Origin: Alcanivorax sp.
Lineage (GTDB): Bacteria; Pseudomonadota; Gammaproteobacteria; Pseudomonadales; Alcanivoracaceae
Length of the DNA: 64,000 nt
Reading direction: 5' to 3'
Assembly: GCA_017794945.1 (NCBI GenBank)
Contig: CP051239.1
Span: 186,001 to 250,000 of the forward strand
The notes beneath the pieces are model-generated. The model made no database searches. It was given only the letters and a program-made list of their open reading frames with translations, and was not told the origin of the DNA. Position numbers and translations under genes: made by a program. Of this stretch, positions 1 through 7,604 are shown piece after piece (positions within the stretch are counted from its first letter, which is position 1; each line of letters starts with the position of its first letter).

Positions 1-1728
1 CGACGCCGGCAACACCAGCGGCACCCGCACATTGGTACGCACCTGGCGCTGCTCGCGGGCGGCGGCGATCGCCGCCAGCAAGGTGATCAAACTGAAGCCG
101 GCCCAGAACACATTGAGCAGCATCACGTCCCGCTCGATGGCGTAGAACTCATTCCAGTAGAACCGCACCAGCCCGCTGCCCAGCCCCAGCGCCAGCAGAA
201 ACGCCACCACCAGATGCGGGCGCACCGCGCTGATGTCGAAAAAACTGTTCTCGAGCAGGCCGCCCTTCTCGGTGACGTTGAATGACCCCTTCTTCGGATC
301 CCACAGGGTCACCAGCGTCGGCTTGACCAGGTGAAAGCAAAGTACCGACTCGTAAATCTCGCCCCAGAAGGTATAGCGGAAACGGCCATTAAGCCGCGAG
401 TTGGTCCAGATCGCGTGGAACAGGTGCGGCAGGGCGTAGGCGAAAATCATCGACGCGGACGAGGCGATGATGTTCTGCCCGAGCAGCAGATAAGCCAGCG
501 GCGCGGTGATGAACACCACCCGGGGTAAGGCGAACTGGAAATGCAGCATGGCGTTCAGATAGCAAAGCCGCTGCGCCAGGCTCAGCCCGCGGCCGAACAG
601 CGGGTTGTCCATCCGCAGGATCTGCGTCATGCCGCGCGCCCAACGGGCCCGCTGGCCGATGTGCAGCGACAACCGCTCGGTGGCCAGGCCCGCCGCCAGC
701 GGCAGGCTCACGAACGCGGTGCGCCAGCCCTTACGCTGGAAGCGCAACGCGGTATGGGCGTCCTCGGTGACGGTTTCCACCGCGAAGCCGTCGGTGTCGT
801 CCAGCGCCTGCCGGCGGATCACCGCGCAGGAGCCGCAGAAGAAGGTCGCGTTCCAGAAGTCGTTGCCCTTCTGCACCGGCCCGTAGAACAGCTCGCCCTC
901 GCGGGGCAACTCCTCGCCAACGCCCAGGTTGCGTTCGAACGGATCCTGGGAATAGAAATAGTGCGGCGTCTGCACCATCGCCAGTTTGGCGTCCTCGACA
1001 AAGCCGCCCACGGTAGCCTGCAGAAAACCGGCGGTGGGAATATGGTCGCAGTCGAACACACAGATCAGTTCACCGTCGGTCTGACCGAGGGCGTTGTTCA
1101 GGTTGCCGGCCTTGGCGTGCTGATTGTCCTCGCGGGTGATGTAGCCGACCCCGGCGCTTTTGGCGAACGCCTCGAAACTGTCCCGCCGGCCGTCGTCGAG
1201 CATGTAGATGCGCATTTTGTCGGCGGGGTAATCCAGATTCTGCGCCGAAAGCACCGTGTCGCTGACCACGTCCAGGCTTTCGTTGTAGGTGGGGATATAG
1301 ACGTCCACGGTGGGCCACAGGTGGGTGTCCTCCGGCAGCGGCACCAGCTTGCGTTCCAGCGGCCACAACGTTTGCAGATAACCGAGCAGCAGAATCACCA
1401 GCGCGTACAGCTCGGCCAGAAACAGGCCGTAGCCGAGCACCGCTTCGGGCACGCTTTCAAAATGCAGCGTCGAGGTGGCGCGCCACCAGATGTAGCGGCT
1501 TGAGACGATCAGCGAAAGCGCCACCAGCCACAAGGACACCCGCCGGGAGTCCGGCCGAAAACGATTCACCAAGGCCATCACCAGGACGCTTGCCAGCCCC
1601 AGCAAAGCCTGGTGCCCGGCGTCCATGGGCGTGGTGATGAACAACAGGATCGGCGGCGCCGCCAAAAGACAGGCGCACGCGAACAGAAACCGCCTCCCCA
1701 CCGGCGGCCGGGTATTGGTATTAGTCAT
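1..1728 (-). CDS. bcsA: Cellulose synthase catalytic subunit, N-terminal 576 codons (runs off window)
   Basis: Inner-membrane family 2 glycosyltransferase that polymerises UDP-glucose into beta-1,4-glucan and moves the chain across the membrane. The reading frame stays open to base 1, so the C-terminus (where the c-di-GMP-binding PilZ domain normally lies) is outside the window. Visible are N-terminal hydrophobic segments, the DDG motif near residue 177, DCD near 224, the TED motif near 322 and QRARW near 360. Together these form the processive D,D,D,QxxRW signature. ATG at 1728 is preceded by GGAGGGAAC. It follows bcsQ after 14 bases, in one operon with the two genes upstream. Confidence is high for BcsA rather than another GT2 because all four catalytic motifs are intact. 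Confidence 0.95.
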   Translation of the reverse strand, partial: MTNTNTRPPVGRRFLFACACLLAAPPILLFITTPMDAGHQALLGLASVLVMALVNRFRPDSRRVSLWLVALSLIVSSRYIWWRATSTLHFESVPEAVLGYGLFLAELYALVILLLGYLQTLWPLERKLVPLPEDTHLWPTVDVYIPTYNESLDVVSDTVLSAQNLDYPADKMRIYMLDDGRRDSFEAFAKSAGVGYITREDNQHAKAGNLNNALGQTDGELICVFDCDHIPTAGFLQATVGGFVEDAKLAMVQTPHYFYSQDPFERNLGVGEELPREGELFYGPVQKGNDFWNATFFCGSCAVIRRQALDDTDGFAVETVTEDAHTALRFQRKGWRTAFVSLPLAAGLATERLSLHIGQRARWARGMTQILRMDNPLFGRGLSLAQRLCYLNAMLHFQFALPRVVFITAPLAYLLLGQNIIASSASMIFAYALPHLFHAIWTNSRLNGRFRYTFWGEIYESVLCFHLVKPTLVTLWDPKKGSFNVTEKGGLLENSFFDISAVRPHLVVAFLLALGLGSGLVRFYWNEFYAIERDVMLLNVFWAGFSLITLLAAIAAAREQRQVRTNVRVPLVLPAS

Positions 1729-1742
1729 TCGTTCCCTCCGGC

Positions 1743-2534
1743 CTAAAGAGCCGGTCCCCAAAGCGATGATTGATGGGACGTCTCCGCCCGATTCAGCAAC
1801 AACGCCAGTGATCGGCGGCACAGCATGCTCATATCCCGGGCGGCCCGGGACGATTCCGCGTGCTCGGCAACGGACATCTGACGGGCCGCCGCCTCCGGCA
1901 CGGCCTCGTCCCGGTGCACCGTGGCCAGCAACGAATCCGGATATTGGGCCTGAACAAATTCGGTGACTTCCCGATTGAGGCGGCGCCGTATATCCACCTG
2001 GTTGAGTACCAATCGGTGCTGAGAAGACGCCGGTACCCAGGGAGGGTAATAGCCCTTCTCCACCGCCGGCAGCAGCGACAGGGACGCGGTGTCCGCCAAC
2101 AAAACGGTCAAGCGCAGGTCCGCCAGTGCCGACACCGCGTCCAAAGCGGCCGAGGGTCCCGGCGGCAAGTCCACCACCACCACGGTGTCCTCGGAGTCCG
2201 CCAGACCCCGCAGCGCGGCGCTGAGCGCCCCCGGGCTTTCCATGGAACGGTGCAGGCCACGGCGGGCGGTGGCATCGGAGGCGCCGTAGGGCAAAACCTC
2301 GACGCCGCCGGCGCCGGCCAGCAGGCGGGCACGCCAGTCGCCGGCGGTCAGCTCGCCCCTGGAGAGCCCGCCGATTTCGCCTAACGGAATGCCGAAATGC
2401 AGGCGCAGGCTGTTTTGCGGATCGAGATCCACGGCAATGGCGCGGTAACCAGCGGCGGCGCTACCGTACGCAAGATGCGACGCGCAGGTGGTCTTGCCCA
2501 CGCCCCCTTTGGGAGACGCGACGGCAATTAACAC
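1743..2534 (-). CDS. bcsQ: Cellulose biosynthesis ParA/MinD-like ATPase BcsQ
   Basis: A 263-residue deviant-Walker ATPase of the ParA/MinD family. PKGGVGKTT at residues 9-17 carries the signature lysine; a DLDPQNS motif follows near residue 37 and VVVDLPPGPS near 120. In enterobacteria BcsQ (YhjQ) positions or supports the cellulose synthase complex at the pole. The immediate downstream bcsA and upstream bcsP-like gene identify it as the cellulose-linked member rather than a chromosome-partitioning ParA. Its start overlaps the end of the upstream gene by 7 bases, so the two are likely translationally coupled. Confidence 0.9.
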   Translation of the reverse strand: MLIAVASPKGGVGKTTCASHLAYGSAAAGYRAIAVDLDPQNSLRLHFGIPLGEIGGLSRGELTAGDWRARLLAGAGGVEVLPYGASDATARRGLHRSMESPGALSAALRGLADSEDTVVVVDLPPGPSAALDAVSALADLRLTVLLADTASLSLLPAVEKGYYPPWVPASSQHRLVLNQVDIRRRLNREVTEFVQAQYPDSLLATVHRDEAVPEAAARQMSVAEHAESSRAARDMSMLCRRSLALLLNRAETSHQSSLWGPAL

Positions 2535-2923
2535 TGCGTGGGCCAGTGCTCATCCGCCGGGGCGCCCACGGCGATATTGCGCAGCAACTGCTTCAGAGAC
2601 GCCGACTCGCCGGAGTCGGCGACGGTGCTTTTGCGCTGCTGGCGGGCCTTCAGGAGAGACGCGAAGCGCTCCAGGGCCACGTCCTGGACCTGCTCCGGGT
2701 CCTGGGGAGTGGGCGCCTGGACCGGCTCCGGCTGGCGGGCGCTGACCGCCTCATCGTGGTGGGTGCGCGCCTTCAAGGACGGCCCGGCGACCGAGGCCAC
2801 CTGGTCAATCAGATTCCAGCCGGTCTCACGCCGCTGGTGCGCCGGCACGCCGGTATCGCGGAAGGGAAAGCTGGCCTGGCCGGCCTTACGTTGAAAACGT
2901 TCAATTTCATGATATGAATTCAT
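2528..2923 (-). CDS. Cellulose biosynthesis accessory protein, BcsP/BcsR-like
   Basis: A 131-residue hydrophilic protein without membrane segments or recognised catalytic motifs. The middle is proline- and glutamine-rich (around residues 62-80) and a short C-terminal helix contains LKQLLRNIAVG. Position is the main evidence: first gene of the bcs operon, overlapping bcsQ by 7 bases. That is the slot of the small accessory genes bcsP (proline-rich, beta- and gammaproteobacteria) or bcsR (enterobacteria) in type II and III cellulose operons. It is longer than BcsR (about 60 residues). ATG at 2923 follows a GGGGG ribosome-binding stretch. The family name is inference from synteny. Confidence 0.55.
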   Translation of the reverse strand: MNSYHEIERFQRKAGQASFPFRDTGVPAHQRRETGWNLIDQVASVAGPSLKARTHHDEAVSARQPEPVQAPTPQDPEQVQDVALERFASLLKARQQRKSTVADSGESASLKQLLRNIAVGAPADEHWPTQC

Positions 2924-3230
2924 GATACCCCCAGGTACAGATCACTAAATGGAACTGACACAGCGCCCGGGCATAATCATTAAATTGCCTAGCGCATACA
3001 AAATGTTTTAGATGCCAACTTCGTCACAGATTCGCAAATGGTACACAGTGATACAAAACCTGTACACGCTGAAAAACAATGTTTTAATTGTTTTTTGGAT
3101 TAAAAAACGCAAAACAATAGATTCGACCTAGTAAAAACTAAGCCTTAATAATGATAAAAATTGCGACAACTATTATTACCTTTCACGCGACAGCGGCGTT
3201 ATTTCGTACCAAAGTACCCCAAATTAATAT
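2924..3230. other. AT-rich intergenic region upstream of the bcs operon
   Basis: No credible gene. The stretch is far richer in A and T than its surroundings, with A- and T-tracts around 3075-3118. These include an inverted pair ATTGTTTT (3087-3094) / AAAACAAT (3111-3118) and TTTTTT/AAAAAA inside it. Such curved, AT-rich DNA often carries promoters silenced by H-NS/MvaT-type proteins. It probably contains the minus-strand bcs promoter, but I cannot fix its -10 and -35 boxes; TAATAA on the minus strand at 3178-3173 is one possible -10. Confidence 0.5.
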
Positions 3231-3246
3231 TGTGATACACATCACA
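3231..3246. promoter_or_regulatory. Perfect CRP/Vfr-type binding site
   Basis: TGTGATACACATCACA matches the CRP consensus TGTGA-N6-TCACA at every fixed position. It lies between the divergent candidate small RNA (plus strand) and the bcs operon (minus strand, first start codon about 310 bases away). It overlaps a possible plus-strand -10 (CATAAT, 3245-3250), where binding would be expected to repress. Relative to the bcs operon it could act as a distant class I activator site. Which direction it serves is not settled by the sequence. Confidence 0.75.
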
Positions 3247-3256
3247 TAATGGCAGG

Positions 3257-3360
3257 CTTTAAGTGTGCCCCGGGGTTATCTCACCCCCTTCCCGCAGGCC
3301 CCGGGGCATCGTTTCATAGTCGTTTTGTGTGACTTCAGGCGCCCACGGGCGCCTTTTTTA
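3257..3360 (+). ncRNA. Candidate small RNA of about 100 nt
   Basis: The start is inferred about 7 bases after CATAAT (3245-3250). The transcript would hold a strong stem, TGCCCCGGGG (3266-3275) pairing with CCCCGGGGCA (3299-3308). A U-rich single-stranded linker (3309-3336, with GUUUUGUGUGA) follows, then an intrinsic terminator (3337-3359). This stem, U-rich linker and terminator with U-tail is the usual layout of Hfq-dependent small RNAs. No open reading frame explains the segment, and both flanking genes are on the other strand, so the plus-strand terminator needs a plus-strand transcript. The start site and function are inferred. Confidence 0.5.
3337..3359 (+). terminator. Intrinsic terminator, plus strand
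   Basis: AGGCGCCC / GGGCGCCT stem with a two-base AC loop, followed directly by a run of six T. The minus-strand reading has no T-run after the stem, so it works only for plus-strand transcription, although the neighbouring genes on both sides are on the minus strand. Confidence 0.8.
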
Positions 3361-3530
3361 TGGGCGGGAAGAAGAAAGGGGTATACAGAAAGTATCAGGC
3401 TGTGAATTGAGACCGGGCTCACACAGTGGCAGGCTCTTGCGCTTCGTGGAATGGACAGTAACGACAAGGATGTGGCCGGACCACGAAGTATCGAGTGATG
3501 TTTTTAAGAGTCTCCGTCACTTCGAGCCCC

Positions 3531-3554
3531 GGGCGCCCTTGCGGCGCCCTTTTT
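3531..3554 (+). terminator. Intrinsic terminator, plus strand, abutting the wbpM stop codon
   Basis: GGGCGCC (3531-3537), five-base loop, GGCGCCC (3543-3549), then TTTTT. It is oriented for plus-strand transcription and stops it exactly at the 3-prime end of wbpM (stop codon 3555-3553 on the minus strand). It may protect wbpM from antisense transcription, or end a second short plus-strand transcript starting after 3360. On the minus strand the same stem lacks a T-run. Confidence 0.7.
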
Positions 3555-5517
3555 AATGGACGCCTTTTCCGGACGCCACCTGGGGAGCAATCTCCGCGGC
3601 GGGCGACACGCCGGCGCGTGCCACCGGCGCGTCGCTGTCGTCCTGGCGCGGCTGGTAACCGTTGACGTAGCTGCGCAGCAGTGCTTTCAGAGGTTCCGCC
3701 TGCCCCCGGTCCAGGGCGGCGCGGAAGGCTTCCATGGCGGTCACCACATCGCTCTCCGACAGCGTCTCTTCGTGGGCCTGCATAATCATTTCGTGCTCGG
3801 TGCGCACGCTGGCGTCGCCGATCAGCAACTCTTCGAACAGCTTTTCACCCGGCCGCAGCCCGCTGAACACGATATCGATGTCGCCCTCCGGGTTGGACTC
3901 GTCGCGCACCGACAGGCCCATCAGCCGGATCATGGTCTGCGCCAGATCGAGAATCCGCACCGGCTCGCCCATGTCCAGCACGAACACCTCGCCACCCTTG
4001 GCCATGGCCCCGGCCTGGATCACCAGCTGCGACGCCTCCGGGATGGTCATGAAATAACGCACCACCTCCGGATGGGTCACGGTGACCGGCCCGCCCTGGC
4101 GAATCTGATCGCGGAACAGCGGCACCACCGAGCCGGAAGAGCCCAGCACGTTACCAAAGCGGACAATGGAAAAGACCGTCTCACTGCCGCGCGCCGCCAT
4201 GGTTTGCAGCACCATTTCGGCGAACCGCTTGGTGGCGCCCATCACGTTGGTGGGGCGCACCGCCTTATCGGTGGAGACCAGAATGAAGTGCTTCACCCCG
4301 GCCGCTTCCGCGCCTTCCGCCGCCGCCAGGGTGCCGATGATGTTGTTGCGCACGCCGGCCGCCGGGTTGGCCTCGACGATCGGCACATGCTTGTAAGCCG
4401 CCGCGTGGTAGAGGGTGTCGATGCGGTTTTCCCGGCACAGGCGCTGCACGTGCCCCCGGTTGACCACCGAGCCGAGCATGGGAATCAGGGTGGTTTCCCG
4501 GCCGCTCTGCTCGATCAGGCCGGGCAGCTCCCGCTCGATGTCGTAGAGCGCCACTTCGCTTTGTTCCAGCAGCACCAGCCGGGCCGGCGCCAGCTTGACG
4601 ATCTGGCGGCACAGCTCCGAGCCGATCGAGCCGCCGGCGCCGGTGACCAGCACATGCTTGCCGCTGATACAGCGACTCAACAGGTCCAGCCTCGGCGGTA
4701 CGGTGTCGCGGCCCAGCAGATCCTCGATCGCCACGTCCTGAATCTCGTCCAGGCGGGCGCGGCCACTGGCGATATCGTTGAAGGTGGGCACGGTCTGCAC
4801 GCGGATGTCGAGCTGTTCCAGCCAGTTCACCAGCGCCATGCGCCGGTGCCGGGGCAAGGTGGGCAGGGCCAGCAACACCGTGCTTATCGCCCCCTGCTTG
4901 GCCTTCGCCTGCAGGCCCTGACGGTTGACCACCGGCACCCCGCACAGCAGCGACCCCTGCTTGCCGGGGTCGTCGTCCACCACCAGCACCGGGTTCAGCT
5001 CACGGCCGGACTGCAGCGCCGCCACCAGCTGCGCGCCCGCCTCGCCGGCGCCGAACACCGCCACCCGCTCCCGGTTCAGGTAGCCGGCCATCACCCGGAA
5101 CAGGAAACGCCGCGCCAAAAAACGGCTGGCGCCCAGATACAGGGTGCCGAGCAGCCAGTAGATCACGAAAATCGAGCGCGGCACCTCGGCGGGCACCATA
5201 TAGGACATTGCCGCCAGGGTGATCACCGAGGCCGACATGCCGGCAACGATGGACCAGGCGGCCTCGGAGCCGAGATAACGGAGGATCGAGCGGTAGAAGC
5301 CGCACACATACAGCATCGCCACGCTGGTCAGCGCCGCGATGGGGAACAGCCAGGCATCGTGAACCAGGGGTTGCAGGGTGCTGAAGCGAAGCGCATAGGC
5401 GCCCCACAACAAAAGCGGCAAAATCAGGGCGTCGGCGATCATCATGATCCCGCGCTTTTGCCAGCGGCTGCACTGAAGCACCCGCGAGACACTACGCTGC
5501 ATCGCGCTTAGAGCCAT
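3553..5517 (-). CDS. wbpM: Membrane UDP-GlcNAc 4,6-dehydratase, WbpM/CapD/PglF family
   Basis: A 654-residue protein with the family's usual full length: about four N-terminal membrane segments (residues 25-150), a first Rossmann-like region (VFGAGEAGAQL near 163) and a C-terminal dehydratase domain. The latter has TGAGGSIGSEL near 295, STDKAVRPTN near 412 and MGATK where short-chain epimerases have YxxxK. This replacement of the tyrosine is typical of the WbpM/PglF group, which makes UDP-2-acetamido-2,6-dideoxy-xylo-hexos-4-ulose. It is the last gene of the wec/wbp operon. AAGGA precedes the ATG by 8 bases. The product can feed WbpV here and, by inference, the PglE/PglD-like enzymes near 28.8-30.7 kb. 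Confidence 0.93.
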   Translation of the reverse strand: MALSAMQRSVSRVLQCSRWQKRGIMMIADALILPLLLWGAYALRFSTLQPLVHDAWLFPIAALTSVAMLYVCGFYRSILRYLGSEAAWSIVAGMSASVITLAAMSYMVPAEVPRSIFVIYWLLGTLYLGASRFLARRFLFRVMAGYLNRERVAVFGAGEAGAQLVAALQSGRELNPVLVVDDDPGKQGSLLCGVPVVNRQGLQAKAKQGAISTVLLALPTLPRHRRMALVNWLEQLDIRVQTVPTFNDIASGRARLDEIQDVAIEDLLGRDTVPPRLDLLSRCISGKHVLVTGAGGSIGSELCRQIVKLAPARLVLLEQSEVALYDIERELPGLIEQSGRETTLIPMLGSVVNRGHVQRLCRENRIDTLYHAAAYKHVPIVEANPAAGVRNNIIGTLAAAEGAEAAGVKHFILVSTDKAVRPTNVMGATKRFAEMVLQTMAARGSETVFSIVRFGNVLGSSGSVVPLFRDQIRQGGPVTVTHPEVVRYFMTIPEASQLVIQAGAMAKGGEVFVLDMGEPVRILDLAQTMIRLMGLSVRDESNPEGDIDIVFSGLRPGEKLFEELLIGDASVRTEHEMIMQAHEETLSESDVVTAMEAFRAALDRGQAEPLKALLRSYVNGYQPRQDDSDAPVARAGVSPAAEIAPQVASGKGVH

Positions 5518-5622
5518 TTTGACAGTTCCTTGTCGGTCCCCAGTGTAAGGACCCCGTATTTTGATGTGGCCTTTAACACATTACCACCTTGATATGTAAC
5601 TTTTTTGAAACCCTTGATAACC

Positions 5623-6645
5623 CTAGGCTTCAGGCTCCGGGCGCCCGGCATTGAAGCGCACCGCCAGCATGATCAGCGGGGTGTAGGCGATCACCACCGC
5701 CAACGGGCCGTCCAGCCACTCCAGGGCCACGAAGGTGGCCAACGGCAACAGCCAGAGCACATTGATCGCCAGCACCCGCAACGTCACCGCCCGGTGCGAA
5801 CCGTAGTACCGGGCGGCGTACTGGTAGGCGTGGGTGCGGTGGGCCTCGTGGGCTTTTTCACCATTACAGAGACGGCGGATCAGGGTAAAGGTGGCATCGA
5901 TGATGAACACGCCCATAAGAATCTGCCAGCTCCACAGCATTTCCGGCACCGGCCAGGCGGCGTGCAGGGACAGCCCGCCGATCATAAAGCCGAGGAAGCC
6001 GCTGCCGGCGTCGCCCATGAAGATCCGCGCCGGCGGGAAGTTCCATACCAGGAAGCCGGCCACCGAGGCGCACAGCAACAGCGGCAACGCCATCAGGCCG
6101 GTCTCGCCCAGCAGGGTGTAAATAAACACACAGCCAAGACCAACGATAATCGCCTGGACGCCGGCGAGGCCGTCGATGCCGTCCATGAAGTTGTAGAGGT
6201 TGAGCATCCACACCAGATAGAAGGCGGTGAAGATGTGGCCGGTCCAGCCAAAGTCGATCCAGAACCCGAACAGGGCCACCGGCGCCAGGCCATTCAGCCA
6301 GTACAGCAACCAGGCGGCGGCCCCGAAATGCTTGAGCAGCCGCCAGCGGGCCGCCACATGGCCGTGGTCGTCCAGCCAGCCGATGGCCGCCACCAGGGCG
6401 CCGGCGCCCCACAGCCCCACCGCCGCCGGGAAGGACACCGCGCCCAGCGCCGCCAGCACCGGCAGCCCGGCCAGAAAAGTCACCACCACCGCCACGCCGC
6501 CGCCCCGGGGCGTCGGCACCTGGTGGGAACTGCGCGCGTTGGGCACGTCGAGAATGCTGCGCGACACCGCGTAATGCCGGAGCATCCAGGTGCCGATCAG
6601 CGAGCACAGGAAAACCAGCGGCAAAAGCCAGTACAGAAAGGCCAT
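5623..6645 (-). CDS. wbpL: Undecaprenyl-phosphate sugar-1-phosphate transferase, WbpL/WecA family
   Basis: Polytopic glycosyltransferase family 4 enzyme (about 340 residues, ten or so membrane segments). It starts polysaccharide assembly by moving a HexNAc-1-phosphate from a UDP-sugar to undecaprenyl phosphate. Visible signatures are the N-terminal SSHQVPTPRGGG loop, NFMDGIDG, FMGDAGSGFLGF and the HAYQYAARYYG loop near the C-terminus. The set matches WbpL, which uses FucNAc or QuiNAc, better than WecA, because wbpV and wbpM flank it exactly as in Pseudomonas O-antigen loci. The ATG at 6645 overlaps the wbpV stop by one base (TGATG); a TTG one codon upstream is the alternative. Confidence 0.9.
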   Translation of the reverse strand: MAFLYWLLPLVFLCSLIGTWMLRHYAVSRSILDVPNARSSHQVPTPRGGGVAVVVTFLAGLPVLAALGAVSFPAAVGLWGAGALVAAIGWLDDHGHVAARWRLLKHFGAAAWLLYWLNGLAPVALFGFWIDFGWTGHIFTAFYLVWMLNLYNFMDGIDGLAGVQAIIVGLGCVFIYTLLGETGLMALPLLLCASVAGFLVWNFPPARIFMGDAGSGFLGFMIGGLSLHAAWPVPEMLWSWQILMGVFIIDATFTLIRRLCNGEKAHEAHRTHAYQYAARYYGSHRAVTLRVLAINVLWLLPLATFVALEWLDGPLAVVIAYTPLIMLAVRFNAGRPEPEA

Positions 6646-7604
6646 CAATCGGTCTCTTTATTCAAAAAATGTTGGGCGGTGCGTCGCAACGCCGTGTCCA
6701 TATCCACCGGCGGCACCCAGTCCAACGTCGTTGTTGTGTCGGTGATATCCACCTGCAGGGAATCGCAAAGGCGCCGGGCCACGTCGCGCTTACCTGCCAG
6801 CGCGGCCAGCGCGGTGAGCACAAAGGCGGGAACCGGGATCAGCCGCGCCGGCCGGCCCAGGGCCCGCGCCACGGCGCGCAGCAGGCCGCTGGTGGAAACG
6901 TCCTCGCCGTCGGCGGCCAGGAACACCCGCCCGGCGGCCGACGGGCGGTCCAGGCAGGTGGCCAGCAGATCCACCAGATTATCGATCGCCAACAGGCTGC
7001 GGCGGTTGTTCACCGCGCCCAGCGGCAACGGCACACCCCGCTGCATCCAGCGCAGCATACTATGGAAATTGGCCTTCACACCCGGCCCGTAGACCAAAAC
7101 CGGGCGCACGATCACGACCTCCATGCCGGTTTCATCGCCCAGCGCCAACAGGCCGCGCTCCGCCTCCGCCTTGGACACCCCATAAGCATCGGCCGGCGCG
7201 GCGATATCCTTAGCGGTAAACGGCCGTCCCGGCGCGGTGGCCTCGCCGTTCACCTTGATGGAACTGACGAAAATAAAGCGGCGCACCCCGGCGCGCGCCG
7301 CCTGTCGGGCCAGCGCCAGAGTGCCTTCGGTATTCACCCGGCGGAACGCGGCCAGGGGGTCGGCGGCCGGGTCGTCCATGATGTGGGCGCGGGCGGCGCA
7401 ATGAATCAGCGCCTCGGCGCCGTCCAGGGCATCGCCGCATTCCAGATCCGGGCCCAGCTCGCCCACCACCCGGCGTGAGGCGCCCGCCGGCAGCGCACCG
7501 CCGGCGTCCCGGGTCAACGCCGTGGTCGGGTGGCCGTCGGCCAGCAGGCGGCGCAGCATGGCCGCGCCCACGAAACCGGTGGCGCCGGTCAGCACAACCT
7601 TCAT
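6645..7604 (-). CDS. NAD-dependent sugar epimerase/reductase, WbpV-like
   Basis: A 319-residue extended short-chain dehydrogenase. TGATGFVG near residue 8 is the NAD-binding glycine motif, SSIKVNG near 115 the serine region, and YGVSKAEAE near 141 contains the catalytic YxxxK. Between a family 4 glycosyltransferase and wbpL-wbpM, the likely role is the 4-ketoreduction giving UDP-QuiNAc or UDP-FucNAc, as proposed for WbpV. The alternative is a UDP-glucose 4-epimerase-like enzyme; the sequence alone does not separate these. Its start overlaps the upstream stop (ATGA). Confidence 0.75.
   Translation of the reverse strand: MKVVLTGATGFVGAAMLRRLLADGHPTTALTRDAGGALPAGASRRVVGELGPDLECGDALDGAEALIHCAARAHIMDDPAADPLAAFRRVNTEGTLALARQAARAGVRRFIFVSSIKVNGEATAPGRPFTAKDIAAPADAYGVSKAEAERGLLALGDETGMEVVIVRPVLVYGPGVKANFHSMLRWMQRGVPLPLGAVNNRRSLLAIDNLVDLLATCLDRPSAAGRVFLAADGEDVSTSGLLRAVARALGRPARLIPVPAFVLTALAALAGKRDVARRLCDSLQVDITDTTTTLDWVPPVDMDTALRRTAQHFLNKETD

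Noticed and set aside
541..1503. Long plus-strand open frame across the cellulose synthase gene
   Set aside because: It lies antisense to intact bcsA, which has all its catalytic motifs. In such GC-rich coding DNA the opposite strand is often free of stops.
3556..5511. 651-residue plus-strand open frame opposite wbpM
   Set aside because: Histidine-, glutamine- and arginine-rich translation without recognisable domains, wholly antisense to a canonical 654-residue dehydratase gene.
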